NCBI RefSeq assembly: GCF_963583255.1
Contig: NC_084803.1
Coordinates: 16,875,428-16,939,427, forward strand
Length of the DNA: 64,000 nt
Source: Pyrus communis
Lineage: Eukaryota > Streptophyta > Magnoliopsida > Rosales > Rosaceae
Direction: 5' to 3'
The translations under genes and the position numbers were made by a program. The notes beneath the pieces are model-generated. The model saw only the letters and a list, made by a program, of their open reading frames with translations, was not told where the DNA came from and searched no databases. Positions 59,656-64,000 of this stretch are shown in pieces; positions within the stretch are counted from its first letter, which is position 1, and every line of letters begins with the position of its first letter.

Positions 59656-59678
59656 TATATATATATATATATATATAT
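59656..59678. repeat. (TA)n microsatellite in the 5' UTR intron
   Basis: About 11 TA units followed by tgtatctatgtatgtatg. Confidence 0.9.
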
Positions 59679-60270
59679 GTATCTATGTATGTATGCAAGT
59701 TAAATGATTTGTGAGAATTTAGCAATTTAGGCGAGAAAAGGAAATTTTTGGTACAGCAGGTGACTGAGAATGATTGGCCCAATCAAGATTGTTAGTATGT
59801 GAATCTCTGTCGCAGAAATGAATCCAAACATGAACATTCCAGTTGAATTAATCAAATTTGGTCTTCTGTGATGATTGTTTTGCACCCGAATTCCGTTACT
59901 GGTACGCAATTCTTTTATGGTGGACACAATTGAAATGGTTTTGTGTGAAGAGCTCCCCTAGACTATTCATATGGTTCTTGATATGGAAATGTTATAACCT
60001 TTATAACCTAATTTTATGTTGAGTGTTACTTTTTGATGAATTCAACTTTTCTTGTTTAGCATCTACGACGAATACTGTAAAGTGTTGAATTTGGGGTTTG
60101 CTCAGAACTTGTGCCCGAAGTCACATAGTTTTGCAGATGGATTGATGTTTGCTGAATATTGAAATGTGACTCTAGCATAATATTAGATTGTTTTCATAAT
60201 ATGTTAGAAACACATGAAAATAACTGTCTTTTTCTTATTGAATGCCCAGATATGAGATAATTTCTCTCGA

Positions 60271-63200
60271 ATGGGTACCGATGCTGCTGAAGTGGCGGAG
60301 GCAACGAGGAAACCTCATTCCTTTAAGGTATCATATGCTAAATCAATCTCTTATTTTAGGTCATATCGGATGTTTAACTTTGAAGATGCATTCGTTTTGT
60401 AGTTATGAATCAATGCCTGATCAACTTTTGTCACTTACAACAAGAGACAACTCTTCTCATCCAAACTAATGATATTGTGAATTGTTCTAGTTTGTATTTG
60501 ATGTGTGAAATATGAAGTCCAAAATTATACACAGCGTGTCGTTTTTTCGGTATCTGGTCCCGTTGGTAAAGGCATGACTCTATTTTTACAACCAATAGCT
60601 GATTTTTGGAAGGAAGATAATATGGTGCTGTTAGCAGATGTAAAAAGTGGGGCAAGAAAAACCACGAGATTACTGATCTTTCTGCAAGATGACTGAATCC
60701 CTTATGCTATCTCTGCAATTGTGTGGAAAAACAAAAAGAGATGTTAGGATGTATTTAATTGAGACATACATTTCGGAAAGTGACAGTGATCATGTTTCCT
60801 TGTAATTCTAATGGATACTCTGGGGAACCTCAGACTTGAGATTATGTGTCCTTAAATTTTTCTAGTGTATTTATTTAATTGTTTAGTCATAGTAGTTAGA
60901 TTTTTCACATAATTGTTATTCATGATAACAGGTTCACCGTTTAATGTGCACGGAACTCCTGAGGTTGGTTGATAGAATATCCAGGATACTTCCAGAAATA
61001 GAAGCAGCTCGACCTCGGTGCTCAACAGGAATACAGGCTTTATGCTTGTTAAATCGTGGAATGGAGAAAGCCAAGCTACTTCTTCAGCATTGCAGCGAGT
61101 CTAGTAAACTCTACCTGGTTTGTACCTTTGAGAAACTCTCTCTATGAAGCTTTGTCCAACTCCCAACGCCTATGGGTTAGCTGTGTTGAAATGCATAATC
61201 AAAAAGTTCTTTTGATGTCAAATACTCGGTGCGGTTTGTCCAATATGAACTGTGTACCTACCTGCCATTCTATGGTTGACTTGCAGGCAGTTACTGGGGA
61301 TGTGATGGTCTCAAGATGTCAAAGATCAAGGAACTTGTTAGAGCAAAGTTTACGAGAAATTCAGAACTGGGTTCCAGTGATGTTGGTGATGCAGGTTTGT
61401 TAACTTACATGCCCTTTTTCCTACTAAAAGTTTTCATCATCTTTTTGTATTTCCTTTTTCCACAACCCCACTTCCCTTCGATGGGGTGCTGGGCATAGAC
61501 CTGCATGGATCAGTACAACAATCATTTTTTGATTGATCTTTGCTCACATCAAACCTTTATAGATATTATCCATCAATCAAAACAATGTTGAAGGTTGATG
61601 TCCTAGGCTTATTCTTCTTTCTTTTTTTTTTTTTTTTTTTTTTTTTCTTTTTTTCTCTGGCAGCATATTTTGTTAATGATCTGGGTTTTATTTTTTAAAA
61701 GTAAAGTTAGCTTGGCTCAAAGTCACTAATTTTTTCATTTAATTTCTAATCTTCTATGTTGGTTTATACTAATTAAGTCACAGTTATTTGGTTGAGATGA
61801 TGATGAAATGTCATTTGCAGCTGTCTCAAATAGCTGAGGATCTTAAAGGTTCAACATTTATACTGGACCCGTATGAAGAAGAAGCTGGGAGGGTTGTCCG
61901 AGAATTGCTCCATGATGTCTCTTCTCAGTCAGACCCAAGGGAGGATTCTGAAATCAAGGCTCTTCAAATTGCGTCCTTGAGGCTCCATATCACATCATCA
62001 AAGGCAATCTTAATTGAGAAAAGATCGATTAGGAAGTTGCTAGAAAAAGTTGGTGACAGTGACCCTCAGAAAAAGCAAATTTTGATTTATTTCATGCATC
62101 TATTGAAGAAGTATGGAAGCTTGATAACGGGAAAGCAAACAGATAGTGCCTTAGAGCTGCAACAAGGAACGTTTGCTTCTGAGAATTCTGGAAATGGTTT
62201 TGAATCTAATCAACATGCTGAAGTTGAACCTCACATTGGTTATGGCGAGTCCAAGGCACAAAGTAACTTGTTTCGTGGAGCTGTACCTCCTGAGGAATTT
62301 ATGTGCGGAATATCTTCCAGAATAATGTACGATCCTGTTGTCATTGATTCTGGTCAAACATATGAAAAAATGTGGATACAGAAGTGGTTTGATGAGGGTC
62401 ACGATACATGCCCAAAAACTAATATGAAACTAACCAACCTGTCATTGACTCCGAACATTAACATGAAGGAGTTAATATCAAGGTGGTGTACACAGTATGG
62501 AGTTGTCCTTCCCGACCCAAGTATGCAACCAGAAGTCCTCTCATGGGAAACCTCTTCCACTTCCATTCGTAGTTTAGGCAGTTCTATGAATGATCTACAC
62601 CTACAAATGGATTTCAGCAGTATATCGTTTGGGTCCTTAGATACCAGTTACAATTCGGATTCATCACGCAATAAGATTGAAAATGGCTTGAGTTTGGTGC
62701 AGAACGACAACGATTCTCTGAAACACCAGTATGCTAAAAAATGCGAGACAGGTGCTCAATTTCTATCTGAACTTGGTGAAGTCCAATGGGAATCCCAATG
62801 CAAGGTTGTCGAAGATGTCAAAAACCATTTGAAATGCAATCCTCAAGCTTCCTTTGCTATGTCATCTAAGAATTTTGTTGAACCTCTCATCAAATTTTTG
62901 AGGGATGCACATGACCTGGATGATGCAAAAGCGCAGAGGGATGGATTTAAATTATTACTGACCTTTGTGAGAAAAAACAGGTAAATTTTTATTTTGTAGC
63001 TGGGAATTTGTTACTCTTGCATGACTAAGTTGTGGCCTAGTGAACTGTTTTATGCATCAAACTGTTATGCAATAACGTCCACATCCATACTGCAGTTGTT
63101 TTTAGATTCTTTTAATTTCGTTTTTGCTGCCTACTGTAGAAACGGAATACCTTATCTATGTGAAGAGGCGTATAGTCTGCTGGCACGTTATCTTGATTCA

Positions 63201-63908
63201 AAGGTAACAGAAGAAGTTCTTGCCATAATGGAAGTTGTGTCTGGCCACCAGTATTGCAGGCCTAAGGTCTCAGAATCTGGTGCACTTACATCCATTCTAA
63301 AACTTCTCGACTCCCAGAGCAAAGATTTACAAGGACAAGCCATTAAGATTTTACGTAATTTGTCCTTAGATAAGGACATTTGCTCAAAAATTGTATCTTC
63401 GGAGTGCATACCAAAATTGGTTTCTTTCTTTAAAGATGACGTTCTTTCAGGAGTCTGCATTTCTATATTGAAAAATTTGTGTGATACTGAAGAGGCCAGG
63501 ATTTCAATTGCTGCAAGTAATGGATGCATTGCTTCTATTGCTGAACTCCTGGAGAGAGGCAGCAGTGAGGACAAAGAACATGCTGTTGATATCCTCCTTT
63601 CTTTATGCTCTCAACGTGATGAGTACTGTCAGTTGGTCATGCACGAGGGTGTTATCCCATCACTTGTCTATTTATCTAACAATGGGACAGAGAGAGCAAT
63701 GACAAGCGCATTGGAAGTGCTACGGCTCTTAAGAGATATCAAATATGTCGATGAGCACGAGTGCTCTGGATCTGCTGACCTTAATGCATCCGGAGACCAT
63801 GTAAATCGTTCTACTGAAAGGAAATCACCAAAGACTTCAGGATTCTTTGGAAAGAAAATGTCCATGTTCTCAAAACCCAGTTCCCTTATACCGAAAAAGA
63901 AGAAATGA
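60271..63908 (+). CDS. PUB5: U-box E3 ubiquitin ligase, PUB5-like, with ARM repeats
   Basis: Five coding exons: 60271-60327, 60932-61117, 61287-61394, 61821-62980 and 63140-63908. They give 2280 nt, or 759 aa, with all junctions in frame. The start ATG (MGTDAAEVAEATRKPHSFK) follows the cag acceptor at 60249. Order of parts: UND-type helical region (HRLMCTELLRLVDRISRILP, RSRNLLEQSL; residues about 20-230), U-box (about 272-345: PPEEFMCGISSRIMYDPVV, SGQTYEKMWIQKWF, TCPKTNMKL), Ser-rich linker, and armadillo repeats in about residues 400-700 (LKLLDSQSKDLQGQAIKILRNL, ISILKNLCD, HAVDILLSLCS). The tail is very basic (SSLIPKKKK). The U-box recruits an E2 and the ARM region binds substrates. The assignment to the PUB5 group rests on recalled similarity. 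Confidence 0.93.
61619..61646. repeat. Poly-T tract in U-box intron
   Basis: About 26 T residues in the intron before exon 4, some 170 bases upstream of the acceptor. Confidence 0.85.
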
Positions 63909-64000
63909 AGCCTCTGGTGGTTTGCTTCTTATGCCACAGCGTCTCCAAATCTCTTCGCCCGGTAAGACTCATTGCTTCTAGGCCGGAGCGCTTTGTGGGT

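Noticed and set aside
61788..61820. Internal ATG start for the U-box protein
   Set aside because: This ATG lies in the intron before exon 4. The three upstream exons restore the conserved N-terminal region in frame.

Overview
This window is plant nuclear DNA. It holds spliced genes with GT-AG introns, AT-rich intergenic DNA, several microsatellites and dense nested transposable elements. Plant-specific families (laccase, RADIALIS-like SANT protein, plant U-box ligase, plant CoaD) point to a eudicot. The repeat types (a Cassandra TRIM, a 155-bp repeat at about 32360-32512, LTRs bounded by TGTGGA/TCCACA) look to me like apple/pear-group Rosaceae. That placement is recall-based inference and was not checked by a search.

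Gene-bearing left part (1-13575). A DUF829/TMEM53-like gene (four exons) is followed by a six-exon phosphopantetheine adenylyltransferase (PPAT, CoaD) gene. Next come a decayed copy of the last exon and 3' UTR of the DUF829 gene, and then a second intact PPAT gene. The order gene-PPAT-relic-PPAT shows that a two-gene block was duplicated in tandem and that one DUF829 copy died. A five-exon laccase follows. Its reading frame is broken by a single TGA, and a type-1 copper ligand His is replaced by Gln.

Repeat block 1 (14300-27900). It contains a 2.66-kb gypsy-type LTR on the minus strand with decayed integrase and reverse-transcriptase islands, and a foldback MITE inside a TA/CA microsatellite. 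It also holds a solo LTR, a second copy of the LTR junction region, and a 5'-truncated, stop-riddled Ty1/copia element with a 63-bp tandem duplication in its reverse transcriptase.

Single small gene (29849-30097, minus): a RADIALIS-like SANT/MYB protein.

Repeat block 2 (33413-49305). I read this as one large decayed CACTA (En/Spm) transposon. It has a CACTAG terminus, GCGACGAA-type subterminal repeats at both ends and Ptta/En/Spm transposase remnants. It has been invaded by a TRIM, a non-autonomous LTR element with a perfect CCCAT target duplication and an internal 30+20-bp minisatellite, and a 2.6-kb solo LTR with a perfect TGCGG target duplication.

Right part (49306-64000). It contains MITEs, a complete Cassandra TRIM with 5S-rRNA-like LTRs (target duplication CTTAG) and another complete TRIM (target duplication GTGAT). 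A probable Pack-type DNA transposon carries a dead fragment of a nucleotide pyrophosphatase/phosphodiesterase gene. The window ends with a complete PUB5-like U-box E3 ligase gene.

The genes show no common pathway or operon-like organisation. No prokaryotic defence system, CRISPR array, tRNA or rRNA gene was recognised. The 5S-like sequence lies only inside the Cassandra LTRs.
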